Positions 42,482 through 54,264 of a stretch of DNA of 64,000 bases are shown piece after piece. Position 1 is the stretch's first letter, and the number at the start of each line of letters is the position of its first letter. Under the pieces are notes generated by a model that was not told the DNA's origin, did not search any database, and saw only the letters and a program-made list of their open reading frames with translations. This DNA comes from Spiroplasma cantharicola (GTDB lineage: Bacteria; Bacillota_I; Bacilli_A; Mycoplasmatales; Mycoplasmataceae). The stretch lies in contig NZ_CP012622.1 in NCBI RefSeq assembly GCF_001281045.1, forward strand, positions 62,001-126,000, read 5' to 3'. The position numbers and the translations under genes are program-made.

Positions 42482-42955
42482 ATTATTAACATTTTTTAGA
42501 AAAAAAATCTTATTTAGTTAAATTAAATGAATTATTTTCTTAAACTTTTTTGAAAAAACTATACCTTTTTTTTCCTTTTTTGGTTATAACATTATAGAAA
42601 TAAAAAAACATTTCACATAAAAATATCTTCAAATTTAACAAAAGATTTAAATTTATAAATTAACTGAAAAAGTATAAATCAGGAGGTTTATAATAATTAA
42701 AGTTAAAAGGATATTTATATTAGTCTTTTCATTGGCTATAAAAAAAGACTAAAATAGCATTACATTAGCCATAATATAAATATTGTATTTTTTGTTTCAC
42801 TTAATATTTATTTACTAAAAAGTTTTAAGTGAAATCACTTACTTTTCTAGGTAAAATTTTTAACAACAAAACTAGGCACAGTTTCATAATTATAGGCGCT
42901 TGTTATAGCGCATTATTCTATAAAAAATAGAATTAAACGAAAGGCGATATATAAA
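42482..42955 (+). promoter_or_regulatory. 474-base non-coding region: probable structured leader of nrdFIE
   Basis: No gene of useful length is seen. The stretch holds an isolated AGGAGG at 42681 followed by a 20-codon AT-rich frame without a standard start. A stem at 42721-42729 / 42743-42751 (TAGTCTTTT) has a loop TGGCTA that can pair with TAGCCA at 42766-42771, a possible pseudoknot. A 10-bp hairpin TTTCACTTAA (42795-42804) / TTAAGTGAAA (42825-42834) follows, then small hairpins at 42896-42911 (GCGCT / AGCGC) and 42915-42933 (ATTCTA / TAGAAT). It ends at the AAAGGCGA RBS of nrdF. Several promoter-like AT blocks exist but none is clear. Confidence 0.5.
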
Positions 42956-43978
42956 ATGGCAAAGAAAAAAAACCAATATTACTATGATTCACTTTCTCCG
43001 ATTGAATTTGCTTTAAATAAGTTTAAAGGAAGAATGAGATCAGTGAATTGAAATGTAATGAATGACGATAAAGATTTAGAGGTTTGAAATAGAGCTACAC
43101 AAAATTTTTGATTACCTGAAAAAGTACCAGTTTCAAATGACTTAGTTTCTTGAAAAACACTAACTCCTGAATGACAAGAATTAGTAACAAGAACTTTTAC
43201 TGGACTTACTTTATTAGATACTATTCAAGCAACTGTTGGAGATGTTGCTCAAGTTCAAAATTCATTAACAGATCATGAGCAAGTTATTTATACTAATTTT
43301 GCATTTATGGTAGCTGTTCATGCAAGATCTTATGGAACAATTTTTTCTACATTATGTTCAAGTGACCAAATAGAAGAAGCACATGAATGAGTAATTAATT
43401 GTGATAGTTTGCAAGAAAGAGCTAAAGCATTAATACCATATTACACAGGAAATGATCCATTAAAATCAAAAGTTGCAGCAGCACTTATGCCAGGGTTCTT
43501 ACTTTATGGAGGATTTTACTTACCGTTTTATTTATCAGCAAGAGGTAAATTACCAAATACATCAGATATTATAAGATTAATTTTAAGAGATAAAGTTATT
43601 CATAATTATTACAGTGGATATAAATATCAAAGAAAAGTTGAAAAATTATCTCCTGAAAAACAAGCAGAGATGAAAAAATTTGTATTTGACTTATTATATG
43701 AATTAATAGATTTAGAAAATAAATTTTTATATGAATTATATGACGGGTTTGGTATTGCAGAAGATGCAGTCAGATTTAGTTTATACAATGCAGGAAAATT
43801 TTTACAAAACTTAGGATATGAATCTCCATTTACAGAAGAAGAAACTAGAATCGAACCAGAAATATTTACACAATTATCAGCAAGAGCTGATGAAAATCAT
43901 GACTTTTTCTCAGGGAATGGGTCATCATATGTTATGGGTGTAACTGAAGAAACATCTGATGAGGATTGAGAATTTTAA
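42956..43978 (+). CDS. nrdF: Ribonucleotide reductase small subunit NrdF, VPK (class Ie) type
   Basis: NrdF generates the radical used by NrdE. The 340-residue protein aligns with class Ib R2 but three carboxylate metal ligands are replaced. FMVAVHARSY has Val119 where Glu is expected (His122 and Tyr126 kept), MPGFLLYGGF has Pro179 for Glu, and LRDKVIHNYY has Lys213 for Glu (His216 kept). Asp88 remains. The Val-Pro-Lys set is the signature of the class Ie R2 described from Mesoplasma florum, in which Tyr126 is converted to a stable DOPA radical without bound metal, with NrdI's help. GAAAGGCGA precedes the start. TGA-Trp codons interrupt the N-terminal third and the C-terminal end. Confidence 0.95.
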
Positions 43979-43981
43979 TTA

Positions 43982-44437
43982 ATGCATGATGATGTTATTA
44001 GAATATCAAATAAAGATATTAAAAAACCAAAGGGAAAAGTATTTGTTGTATACTTTTCTTCAGTCTCTAATAATACCCATAGATTTATGGAAAAACTAGA
44101 TGTAAATGATGCAAGAATTCCCTATGAATTAGATGATCAATTAATTGTTCAAAAGGAATATGTTTTAATAACTCCAACTTATGCTGGAGGCGGCGGAGAC
44201 ACAAAGGGTGCTGTACCAGTTCAAGTAATTAGATTTCTAAATAATGAAAATAACAGAAATTTATGTAGAGGAGTAATAGCTTCTGGAAACACTAATTTTG
44301 GTGATACGTTTGCAATTGCAGGACCAATAATTTCTAAAAAATTAAAAGTTCCTTTACTATATCAATTTGAGCTTTTAGGAACAGTAAATGATGTTGAAAC
44401 AATAAGAAAAATCTTGGAAGATTTTTGAGAGGAATAA
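43982..44437 (+). CDS. nrdI: Flavodoxin-like ribonucleotide reductase activator NrdI
   Basis: A 151-residue FMN protein. VYFSSVSNNTHRF is the phosphate-binding loop, and YAGGGGDTKGAVPVQVIRFL with the later GNTNFGDTFAIAGPII complete the NrdI pattern. NrdI supplies superoxide to NrdF in class Ib and is needed for radical formation in class Ie. It lies between nrdF and nrdE with gaps of three and four bases, so the three are one operon. The last three codons follow a TGA-Trp. Confidence 0.95.
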
Positions 44438-44441
44438 AATA

Positions 44442-46607
44442 ATGAAAAAAGATAATATAAAAAATCTTTCTGGTACAAATGAATCAGATGAATATATAAA
44501 ATTGAATGCCAGAGCTAAATTGTTTGTGCCTGGTCAAGATAACTTTAAATTAGATATTCAAGCTGCAGAATTATATATGAAAGAGCATATTGAACCAAAT
44601 ATGATGAAGTTCTCAACTACTAAAGAAAGAATAGATTATTTAGTAAAAAATCAATATTATGATGATGAAGTTATTAAAAAATATACAATAAAGCAAATTG
44701 ATGAATTAAGTAAATATGCATATTCATTTGACTTTAAGTTTCCTAGTTTTATGGGAGCTTTAAAATTCTTTAACGCTTATGGTTTAAAAAGTTTTGATGG
44801 AAAACAATATTTGGAAAGTTATGAAGATAGAGTAGTTTTAAATGCGTTATTTTTAGGGGGTGGGAACTTCGAAAAAGCTAAAAATATTTTAAAGCAAATT
44901 ATTTTAGGAAGATTCCAACCAGCAACTCCAACATTTTTAAATGCAGGTAAAAAACAAAGAGGAGAATATGTTTCTTGTTATTTACTTAGAGTTGAAGATA
45001 ACATGGAATCAATTGCAAGAGCAGTAACAACATCTTTACAATTATCAAAACGTGGAGGGGGAGTTGCAATTTGTTTAACTAACCTAAGAGAATTTGGAGC
45101 TCCTATTAAAAATATTGAAAATCAAGCAACAGGTGTAATTCCTGTAATGAAAATTTTAGAAGATTCATTTTCTTATGCAAACCAATTGGGGCAAAGACAA
45201 GGAGCTGGAGCTGTATACTTAAATGTTCACCATCCAGATATAATGTCATTCCTTGATACAAAACGTGAAAATGCTGATGAAAAAATAAGAATTAAATCTT
45301 TATCATTAGGAGTTGTTGTTCCTAACATTACTTTTGATTTAGCAAAAGAAAATAAAGATATGGCACTTTTCAGTCCATATGATGTTGAGAAAGTTTATAA
45401 AAAACCATTTTCAGATATTTCTGTAACTGATGAGTATGAAAATATGTTAAAAAATAAAGATATTAAAAAAACATATATTAATGCTAGAAAGTTATTTCAA
45501 GCAATAGCAGAATTACATTTTGAAAGTGGTTATCCATATTTATTATTTGATGATACTGTAAATAACAATAATGCTCATCCAGTAGCTGGAAGAATTGTTA
45601 TGAGTAACTTGTGTAGTGAAATTGTTCAAGTTTCAACTCCAAGTGAATATAATTCAGATTTATCTTTCAAAAAAACAGGAGAAGATATTTGTTGTAATCT
45701 TGGAAGTATGAATATTGCAAAAACAATGGAAAGTGGAGAAGAGTTTTCAGAAGTTATTTATAATTCGATCCTTGCTTTAGATCATGTTTCAAGAAATAGT
45801 GATTTATCAAGTGCACCATCAATTGAAAATGGAAATAAAAATAATCATGCTGTAGGTTTAGGTGCTATGAATTTACATGGATTCTTATCAGTAAATCATA
45901 TTTATTATAATTCACCCGAAGCAATTGACTTTACTAATATGTTTTTCTATACAATGGCTTTCCATGCTTTTAAAGCTTCGAATAGATTAGCAAAAGAATA
46001 TGGTTCTTTTGCAGGATTTAAAATTTCAAAATTTGCAGATGGTTCATATTTTGATAAATATACTAAATGTGAAAATAACAAATTTATTCCTCAATCAGAA
46101 AAAATTAAAAATTTATTTGAAAAATACAAAGTTTCAATACCAACTCAAAAAGAATGAATAGAGCTATCAAATGAAATTAAAAAAACAGGATTAGCTAATT
46201 CACATTTAATGGCAGTTGCTCCAACAGGTTCAATAAGTTACTTATCATCTTGTACACCAAGTTTACAACCAGTAGTTGCACCAGTTGAAGTTAGAAAAGA
46301 AGGAAAACTTGGAAGAGTTTATGTTCCTGCTTATAAAATTGATTTTGATAATATGGGTTATTATTCATTAGGAGCATATGAAGTTGGTCCAGATCCTATT
46401 ATTGATATCGCAGCAGCAGCACAACAACACGTTGATCAAGCAATATCATTAACATTATTTATGACTGACCAAGTAACTACAAGAGATTTAAATAAAGCTT
46501 ATGTAAGAGCCTTTAAAAAAGGATGTGCTTCAATTTACTATGTAAGAGTACGTCAAGAAGTTCTTGAAGATAGTGAAAATTATGAATGTGATGCTTGTGT
46601 TATTTAA
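44442..46607 (+). CDS. nrdE: Ribonucleotide reductase large subunit NrdE
   Basis: NrdE reduces ribonucleoside diphosphates. The 721-residue protein has the N-terminal ATP-cone-free region, the core with QPATPTFLNAGK and VSCYLLRVEDNME, and LSKRGGGVAI. LCSEI holds the first active-site Cys partner, NLGSMNIAK contains the thiyl-radical Cys region (DICCNLGSMN), and PTGSISYLSSCTPS follows. It ends ECDACVI with the C-terminal redox pair CDAC. AGAGGAATAAA precedes the start. The operon ends at a terminator directly after its stop. Confidence 0.97.
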
Positions 46608-46628
46608 AAAACCTTAAAGGTTTTTTTT
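46606..46628 (+). terminator. Intrinsic terminator after nrdE
   Basis: AAAAACC pairs with GGTTTTT around a TTAAA loop, followed by further T residues; it overlaps the nrdE stop. Confidence 0.7.
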
Positions 46629-46690
46629 ATTTTCATTTTTATTGTAAAAAGTTAAGTTAAATAATTTACAATATTACAAAGGAGAAAGTT

Positions 46691-47440
46691 ATGATAGAGA
46701 TAAAAAACATAACCAGAAAATTAGGGAATTTTGGTTTAAAGGATGTAAGTTTTACAATAAAGAAAGGTTCGGTTGTTGCCTTTGTTGGTGATAATGGTGC
46801 AGGAAAAACTACAACAATTAAAGCTCTTTTTGGTGAACTTAAATTAGATAGTGGAGAAGTTTTAATAGATGGTGAGAATTTATTTAAAAATAATAATTTA
46901 TCAAAAGTAGCATTTTTTCCAGATTCAAATAATGTACCTTTAGATATAAAAGTACATGAGTATCTGCACTATATATGTGCTGCAAATAATATGAATAAGG
47001 AAAGAACTGAATTGAGTATTGATAATGTTTATAGATTATTAGAACTTAGACCATATAAGGATAAAAAAATAAAGCAACTTTCTTCTGGGTGAAAAAAGAA
47101 AGCAATTATGGCAAGTGTTTTAGTTCGTTCACCAGAATATATTATTTTTGATGAGCCAACAGCCAATGTTGATGTTGAATCAAAATTATATTTTATGAAT
47201 ATTTTTAAACTTTTATCAAAAGTAGGGATAACAATTTTAATTACAAGTCATATAATTGAAGAACTACAAGAGTTAGCTAATTATTTAGTTTTAATTAAAA
47301 AAGGTCAAATAGTTTATGCAAATGATTTTGATAGAAAAAAAGAGCACATAATGGATGTTTATAAAAGACATATGAATGAGCCAATTAAGGACTTACATAT
47401 TCTAAGAGACTTGTATAAAAATAAAAAGGAAAGAGAGTAA
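46691..47440 (+). CDS. ABC transporter ATP-binding protein, copy A
   Basis: A 249-residue single-module ATPase with Walker A GDNGAGKTT, signature LSSGWKKK and Walker B YIIFDEPTANVD, then the switch His in TSHI. The signature lacks the usual Gly-Gln (LSGGQ) and its Trp is coded by TGA. It is a close paralogue of the gene at 49511; long stretches such as KKGSVVAFVGDNGAGKTT are identical. It probably drives the permease encoded next. AAAGGAG precedes the start. Confidence 0.93.
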
Positions 47441-47441
47441 T

Positions 47442-49496
47442 ATGGAAAATTTAGTAGTAAATAGGAATAAGAAGAATTTTAGAAATTTTACTTTGCTTTA
47501 TTCAATTAATTTAAAACTAAGTTTAAAAAACATTGGTTCTATTATTAGTGGATTAGTTTTTTCATTAGTAACTATAATATTCTTTATAACTGAATATTCA
47601 AACATTATTGATAAATCAAATATTTCAAGTTATACTTCATTAAAATATTTAACTTTCTTATTTGGGGGAGCAACATTAATTTTTCATATAGTATTAAATT
47701 CATTATATTTATTCAAAAGACAAGTAAAAGATGGTATATCTTCAATTGAATTAAGAGCAGGGTATAAAACTTGAAAATCTTATTTAATTAGAGTTCTTAT
47801 TACTTTTACTGTGGCTTGTATTTATATAACAATACCCTTACTATTTGCAATTATTTTAAATTTAGCTAATTTAAGTGATAGTACATTTTTCTTCAATTTA
47901 CATTATTCACAAATATTTTTCTTTTACTTTTTAGCTTTTTTTTCAACAATTGTTTTATCTTTAATGATGGTTGTTTTTAAAACTTCATTAGCAACTCTAT
48001 TTTCAATGATATTTATGTTCACTGTAGTTTTAGCACCAATGTTTGCATCATTTAAATTTATTATGAGTAGCTCAGATTTTTCTAACTGAAAAACAAATAT
48101 TAAAATGTTAGGGGCCCAAGATTTCTATAATACTTTTAAAAGTGATAATGAACTATTTGATGATGATGAAAATGAAGGACAGTCTAAGTCTTTAAATGGA
48201 ATACATAAATATTTAAATCAGAGTTTACAACCATTAAATAAATATGAAAATATTGAAGAAAATAGTGAAAGTAAATTTAATTATAAAATAATTCCTGATC
48301 AAAAATTTTTCCCTGCTTGAAATTCAAAAAAATATTTAAACCAAAATGAATTTACTTCACAAGAAAATTTTAATTATGAAAAAGCAACTCATATTCTTCT
48401 TAAGAATATTGGTTTTGGACAAGTATATTATAATTTTAATGTTTTTGATGATAATACACATGAACAGAAATATTTATTAGAAAAGACTCCCATTTGAAAG
48501 ATAATTGAAAAAATAAATAGAACAGCATTAGAAAATAGTGAAAAGCTTATTGCTCAAAATGAAAATGAAATACCATCAATATTTGTTAAGAAAACTTATT
48601 CTTATGTAAATAATGAAGTTAATTCAAAAGATATTAATATAGAAAATTTCTCAACTCAAATGTCAAATATTTTACCAGAGTATTCAAGTATGTTTTCATT
48701 TATTCAAACTTTTTATAATAAAAATAAGACTGCAATTTTAGCTGATAATAAGAATCCATATTCATCAAGTAATTCTTTTTACAATGATATTTTTGACTTT
48801 GCTCTTGTAAATACTAGAAATAAAGATTATAGAAAAACTTTAAATTTCTTTTCTTGAAAAAAAGTCTTTGAATCAAACAATAAAAAGTCTTATCAAAATG
48901 TTACAGATGACTTTTGTAAATTAACTGTATCAAATAATAGTGACGGAGAACCTTTAAAATTATGTATTAATCAAGAAGTACAAAAACAAAATGATGAAAT
49001 GGCAAAAGTATATAAAAAATTTCCTGAGTTAACAATTATTAATGCATTAATAATTAACTTATGAAAAGAAGCAATGGAATTTGATGTTGTAAGACCTTCA
49101 GGTTGATATTCTTCAAATTCAAGTATTGATGATGGACTTTATTTATATTTTAATGTAGCTAAAAAATCTAATACATTGACTACAGATATATCTAGACATT
49201 TTGCAGCTATGTCAACAGGATTATTCTCTTCAAGATTATTAAATGATTCATATAATTCTTCAGGAACTATTTTTTATCAAGGACAATTTTTAAATATAAA
49301 AAACATTTTTGATTTTGAAAACTTTAGTTCTGAAAATAAAGAACAAGGTAAAGCAATGAAGCCAATTTATGAAAAACTTAAAATAAAAACCTCGACATCA
49401 TTTATTATACCTCTTGCGTATTTTATATATATATTAATAATTACACCACTTGGTTATGTTGGTTATTTAGCTTTTAATAAAAAAGCTAAATTATAG
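47442..49496 (+). CDS. ABC transporter permease with large extracytoplasmic domain, copy A
   Basis: A 684-residue protein. Residues 1-210 hold about five or six membrane helices (for example GSIISGLVFSLVTIIFFI, YLTFLFGGATLIFHIVL), followed by a hydrophilic 430-residue domain rich in Asn, Asp and Lys and with YSSNSSIDDG-type stretches, and one last helix (IPLAYFIYILIITPLG) near the C-terminus. The extracellular domain therefore lies between the helices. It is open only with TGA as Trp (at least ten sites). The plan resembles ABC-2 permeases; the copy at 50262 has the same plan. Substrate unknown; export of peptide or lipid is a guess. Confidence 0.75.
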
Positions 49497-49510
49497 AAAG
49501 GAGCTTTAAT

Positions 49511-50260
49511 ATGATAGAGATAAAAAATATTACTAGAGACTTGGGTGGGTTTGTTATTAACCAAGTTAGTTTTACAATAAAGAAGGGTTCAGTTGTTGCT
49601 TTTGTTGGTGATAATGGTGCAGGAAAAACTACAACAATTAAAGCTCTTTTTGGAGAGTTAAAATTAGAGCAAGGGGAAATACTAATGGATGGTAAAAGTA
49701 TTTTTGATGAGCAAAATCTTCAACGAATTGCTTTTTTTCCAGATTCAAATAGTGTTCCATTAAATATGAAATTAAAAGATTATGTTGCATATATTTGTGC
49801 AGTTAATAATATTTCAAAAAAGGAAGCAAAAGAAACTGCTGATAAAATATTTAAAATGCTTTCATTAGAACCTTATATAAACAAAAAAATTAAAAGTTTA
49901 AGCGCGGGTTGAAAAAAAAGAGCAATTATGGCAAGCGTTCTAGTGAGAACACCTGAATATATTGTTTTCGATGAACCAACAGCCAATGTCGATGTTGAAG
50001 CCAAATTATCTTTTATGAACATTCTTCATGAACTTTCAACAATAGGAGTAACAATTTTAATTACTAGTCATATTCTAGAAGAATTACAAGAGGTTGCAAA
50101 TTATGTTGTTTTTATCAGAGATGGAGAAGTTGTTTTAGAAAAAGATTTTGATAATAAAAAAGAATCAATTTCACAATTATATAAAGAAGTTATGGCTGAA
50201 AAAAATAATGGTGAAAAATTATTAAAAGAAATTTATAAGAGTAAGGAAATGGTGGATTAG
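49511..50260 (+). CDS. ABC transporter ATP-binding protein, copy B
   Basis: A 249-residue paralogue of the 46691 ATPase with the same layout: Walker A GDNGAGKTT, signature LSAGWKKR, Walker B YIVFDEPTANVD and TSHI. The first 70 codons are nearly base-for-base conserved with copy A, showing recent duplication or conversion, while the central part has diverged. The Trp in the signature is again TGA. GGAGC precedes the start. It starts 14 bases after permease A. Confidence 0.93.
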
Positions 50261-50261
50261 T

Positions 50262-52148
50262 ATGGAAACAATTAAAACAAAAGTTTTAAAAACTAAAAAG
50301 CCAAAAGAATTTAATGGATTTAAAACTTTATATCTTATAAATCTTAAAAGATTACTTAGAAATAAAGCAGTGTTGGCTACTGCAATAATTTCAATTATTG
50401 TAACTTTAATACTTTCTTCATCTGTAGCTGGTTTATTGAATACACCAATTAATGCTTTTGAAATTGGTGTAATTATTGTTTCAATTTCATTTATTTTTGA
50501 AGTGTTTTTCTTTATTGTGTTTATGATTATAATGTCTACCGAACTTATTAAAAAACAAATGCAAGATGGAATTCAAAATATTGAAACACGATCTGGTATT
50601 AAATTTAATAGTTCTTTCTTATTAAGATGATTTGTATTTATTACTTTTGTTGGTGGAATTGCGCTTATCAATTCAATTTTAAAAATAATTATTGCATCAT
50701 CAATTGTTTTAAAATTTGATTTAATATCGGGTATTGTTTTAAGCACATGTGTCTTTTATTTCTTTTTAACTATTGTTTGAAGTCCGATAGTATTTTTAGT
50801 AACAATTCTATGCTCAATTGCTTGAAGCGTAATGATAAATATATTAATTGCGATGATTCTTTGTTTATCTGGTCTTTTCTCTTCATTAAGTTCTATGACA
50901 GATTTTACAAGAATTAATAATTATGATTCTGTTATGAAAACAAATATAAAAATAAATATTTCTAAATCATTTTATGATAATTTCAAAGATGACAAAGCTG
51001 TAAATTCAATTTTTATTGATTCAAAAGCAAATGAAAAAAGTTCATTGTTTTTAAATCAAATTCAGACTAATTTAGAACTAGAATCTTTAAATGCGCAAGA
51101 TATTAATTATTATAATTTATCGAATTTAGGACAGAGACAAGGATTAGCATTTGACAGTCTAATTGCTGCTTTATATGGTGGTGGTGCAAATATTCATTAT
51201 GCAGAGGTAGAAATAACTGAGCCAGAAGATACAATTAAAAGTGAAATTGCAAAACCAGTTTTACAAGATACAGAGATTTTTAAAATTTTAAATGAAATTT
51301 ACCAAACTATATTGACTGGTATGAAATCAAATAATAATAAACCAACTATATCTAGTCCTGGATTTAAAGGTGGATATTTAGATGAATTATATGGAGCTGA
51401 ATCAGGGTTTCACAATTTATCTCCTTTGATTAAATGATTAAAAAAGCAAGAAGATACAAAAAAATATTCTGCTTTATTGGATTGAGTTAATTCTATTTAT
51501 TCTAAATATGCATTTATTTTAACTGGAACAAAAATGATGGAACAAAATAGAACTTATATTTTCGCAAGTGATTTTGATGAGTTATGAAAACTACTTGAGA
51601 AAAAAGAAACTGTAGTGGAAAATTCTCAGGTTCATAAAGTCTATAAAAGATATCCAGAATTATTGATTATTAATAATATAATTACAGAGGCATGATTAAA
51701 TAATATGCTTTGAAAAGCAGAACTTTATAACTCAGTTTGAGGATTGTCAAGTGAAGAGTCTAATTTTAATGATGCAGCTCAAGCATATCAAGCATATCAA
51801 GGTTGAGCCAATGAATCTATTTTAAAAAATAATATTAATATCTTTCAGCACTTTTCAATAATGTACAGTCAATTATTCGGAAGTGCATTTAATAAGGACT
51901 TAGTTTTTTCAAAATCAGTGCTAGCATATTCAGGAATAACAAATGGTTATACAAATTATTCGGAGTTAGCAAAATATGATTTAAGTGAAAATAAAAGTAA
52001 TGAAGCATTAACTCCAATTTTTGAAAAAGCTAATTTAAAGAAAAAGTTTGGGTATAATGTAGCAGTTAGTTATTTAATATATTTACTTGTATCATTTGGT
52101 TTAAATTATTTGGTTTATTTAGTATGATCAAGAAAATCTAAAATTTAA
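50262..52148 (+). CDS. ABC transporter permease with large extracytoplasmic domain, copy B
   Basis: A 628-residue permease paired with copy B ATPase. N-terminal helices include AVLATAIISIIVTLILSSSV and IGVIIVSISFIFEVFFFIVF; about six helices precede a hydrophilic domain of some 370 residues, with one C-terminal helix (VAVSYLIYLLVSFGLNYLVY). The N-terminal cytoplasmic sequence differs from copy A but both end the first intracellular loop with Q-DGI--IE-R-G. TGA-Trp is frequent. The gene ends at a terminator with an unusually long T-tract. Confidence 0.75.
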
Positions 52149-52182
52149 AAACATCATAATAGATGTTTTTTTTTTTTTTTTT
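52147..52182 (+). terminator. Terminator with 17-base T-tract after the tandem ABC operon
   Basis: AAAAACATC / GATGTTTTT stem (52147-52155, 52162-52170) with a 6-base loop; the T-run extends to 52182. The tract is long enough to be length-variable. Confidence 0.85.
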
Positions 52183-52217
52183 AATTTGTATATAATAATG
52201 AAAAAGGAAACTAATTT

Positions 52218-54263
52218 ATGGAAAATAATTTCTTTGTTAGATATATTGATGACGAATCTTTAATTGAATATAAAGAGAAAAAAGAATTTAAAAAAAGTAA
52301 AGGTTTTTTTGGACTATGATTTTTCTATTGAAAAAAATATAAAGTTAAATCTATTTTTGCAATAATTTTTATACTTTTAGTTTCTGGTTTTTCAGTATTT
52401 AATATTCTTATTGCAAGACAAATCACTTCAATTTTAATTGGAGAGTCTTTAATTGAAACTTTAAATAATAAGGAACTACTATCTGAAATCATAACTGGTT
52501 TAATTCCTCTAGTTGGTGAAGAAAATGAAAAATTATTAGAGATGATAAATGAATTTCTAGCAAGCAATGATTTAGAAATGCCTAAGGAATTAGTTAATAA
52601 TATATTGCAAAAATTTTATTTTGATTATTTAAGCTATGATGGTAAAAATGTTGTAGCAATATTTTTTGGATTATCTATTACAAAAATGCAATGAGTTTAT
52701 ATTTTATTAGCAACAATAGGATTAGTAATAGTTTGTATGTATATTGCATATTGTTTTTGTGGAATTATAAGCGAAGAATCTCAAACAGATTTAAAAAATA
52801 AATTAATAAAATCTTTATTAACAAAAAATGTAGATTTCTATAATAAGAATTCACAGGGAAAAATTACAGAGACAATAGTTAAAGATTGTAAAAATATAGC
52901 AGAGCAATTAAAGGTAGCTCCAATAATTTTATTATTTATTGTTTTTTCAACAGTTGGTTCAACTGCAATGCTAATATATATTGATAAATTAATTTCTATA
53001 TTAATGTTTAGTCTAATATTATGCGTAATGCTAATTGCATTATCTGTTGTTTTATTTATTGCTAAACCAGTAAAAAAAAGTATGGATGCTAAATCAAAAA
53101 GTGATTCTGAAATTACTGAAAAAATATCAGCAATACGATTAATTAAATCTACTGGAACTTGGGAAAAAGAAATTGAACATTTTAATCAAGATAATCAAAA
53201 ACAAAATAAGTATAATCGAAAATTGAATTATGCAATATCTATAATTCCTGGAATTATTATTGGTGCAATTGGGTGTCTTACATTATCTTCTATTGTTTTT
53301 GGAGTTTTCATTTATGCAAATGATACAAGTAAATTGATAACAGTATTTTCTACATTCACTGCAGGTATTTTTGTAATGGTGACACCAATTTTTCAATTAA
53401 ATACTATTTTGCAAAGTATTAGTTCAACAAATAAATCTTCACAAAATATTGCAAGTATAGTAAATGATGAAGATAATATAATTGAAATTGAAAATCCAAA
53501 GTTCATTAATAAAAAAGGAATTGAGAGTATAGTTTTTGATAATGTTTCATTTGCTTATCCATTGTCTCCGGAAAGTAATATTTTAAATAATTTATCTATA
53601 AGTTTTGAAAAGGGAAAATCATATGCTTTTGTAGGTCCATCTGGTTGTGGTAAGTCAACAATAACAAGATTACTTTTAAGATTTTACGAAAATTATGAAG
53701 GTTCAATTAAAATTAATGGAGATATGGAATTAAAAGATATTGAATTAAAGGACTGGCTTGAAAATATTGGTTATGTAGATCAAGAACCACAAATTCTTTC
53801 TGGAACTATTAAAGAAAATTTACTATATGTTAAAAATGATGCTACAGATAAAGAAATTATTGATGCATGTAAAAAAGCAAAGTTACATGATTTAATTATG
53901 AGTTGAGAAAAGCAATATGATACTTTTTTATTTGAAAGAGGAAAACAACTTTCAGGGGGACAAAAGCAGAGGCTTGTAATCGCAAGAACATTTTTAAAAA
54001 ACCCAAGTTTAATTATTTTAGATGAAGCTACAAGTGCATTAGATAATTTAGTTGAAAAGGAAATTTCAATTGAGCTAGATAAGCTTATAGTTGGAAAAAC
54101 AACAATAACAATAGCACATAGATTAACTACAATTAAAAACTATGACAAGATCTTTGTATTAGATTCCTTCAAAAAAATTGCTCAGGTTGGAACCTTTAAT
54201 GAACTAATAAAAAAAGATGGTTTATTTAAAGAGTTATATGAAGTAGATAAAGGAGAAAGTTAA
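52218..54263 (+). CDS. ABC transporter, fused permease and ATPase (ABCB/exporter type)
   Basis: A 681-residue half-transporter. Membrane helices occur at about 45-65, 165-195, 225-290 and 335-400; an unusually long loop (about residues 75-155) follows the first helix. The ATPase module has Walker A GPSGCGKST, the Q-loop YVDQEPQILSGTIKENLL, the signature LSGGQKQR, Walker B LIILDEATSALD and the His switch IAHR. It is likely an exporter dimer. AAAGGA precedes the start. The membrane protein that follows begins one base after the stop codon. Confidence 0.92.
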
Positions 54264-54264
54264 A

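Noticed and set aside
42795-42834. Terminator before nrdF
   Set aside because: The 10-bp hairpin has a 20-base loop and no following T-run, so it is described only as part of the leader.
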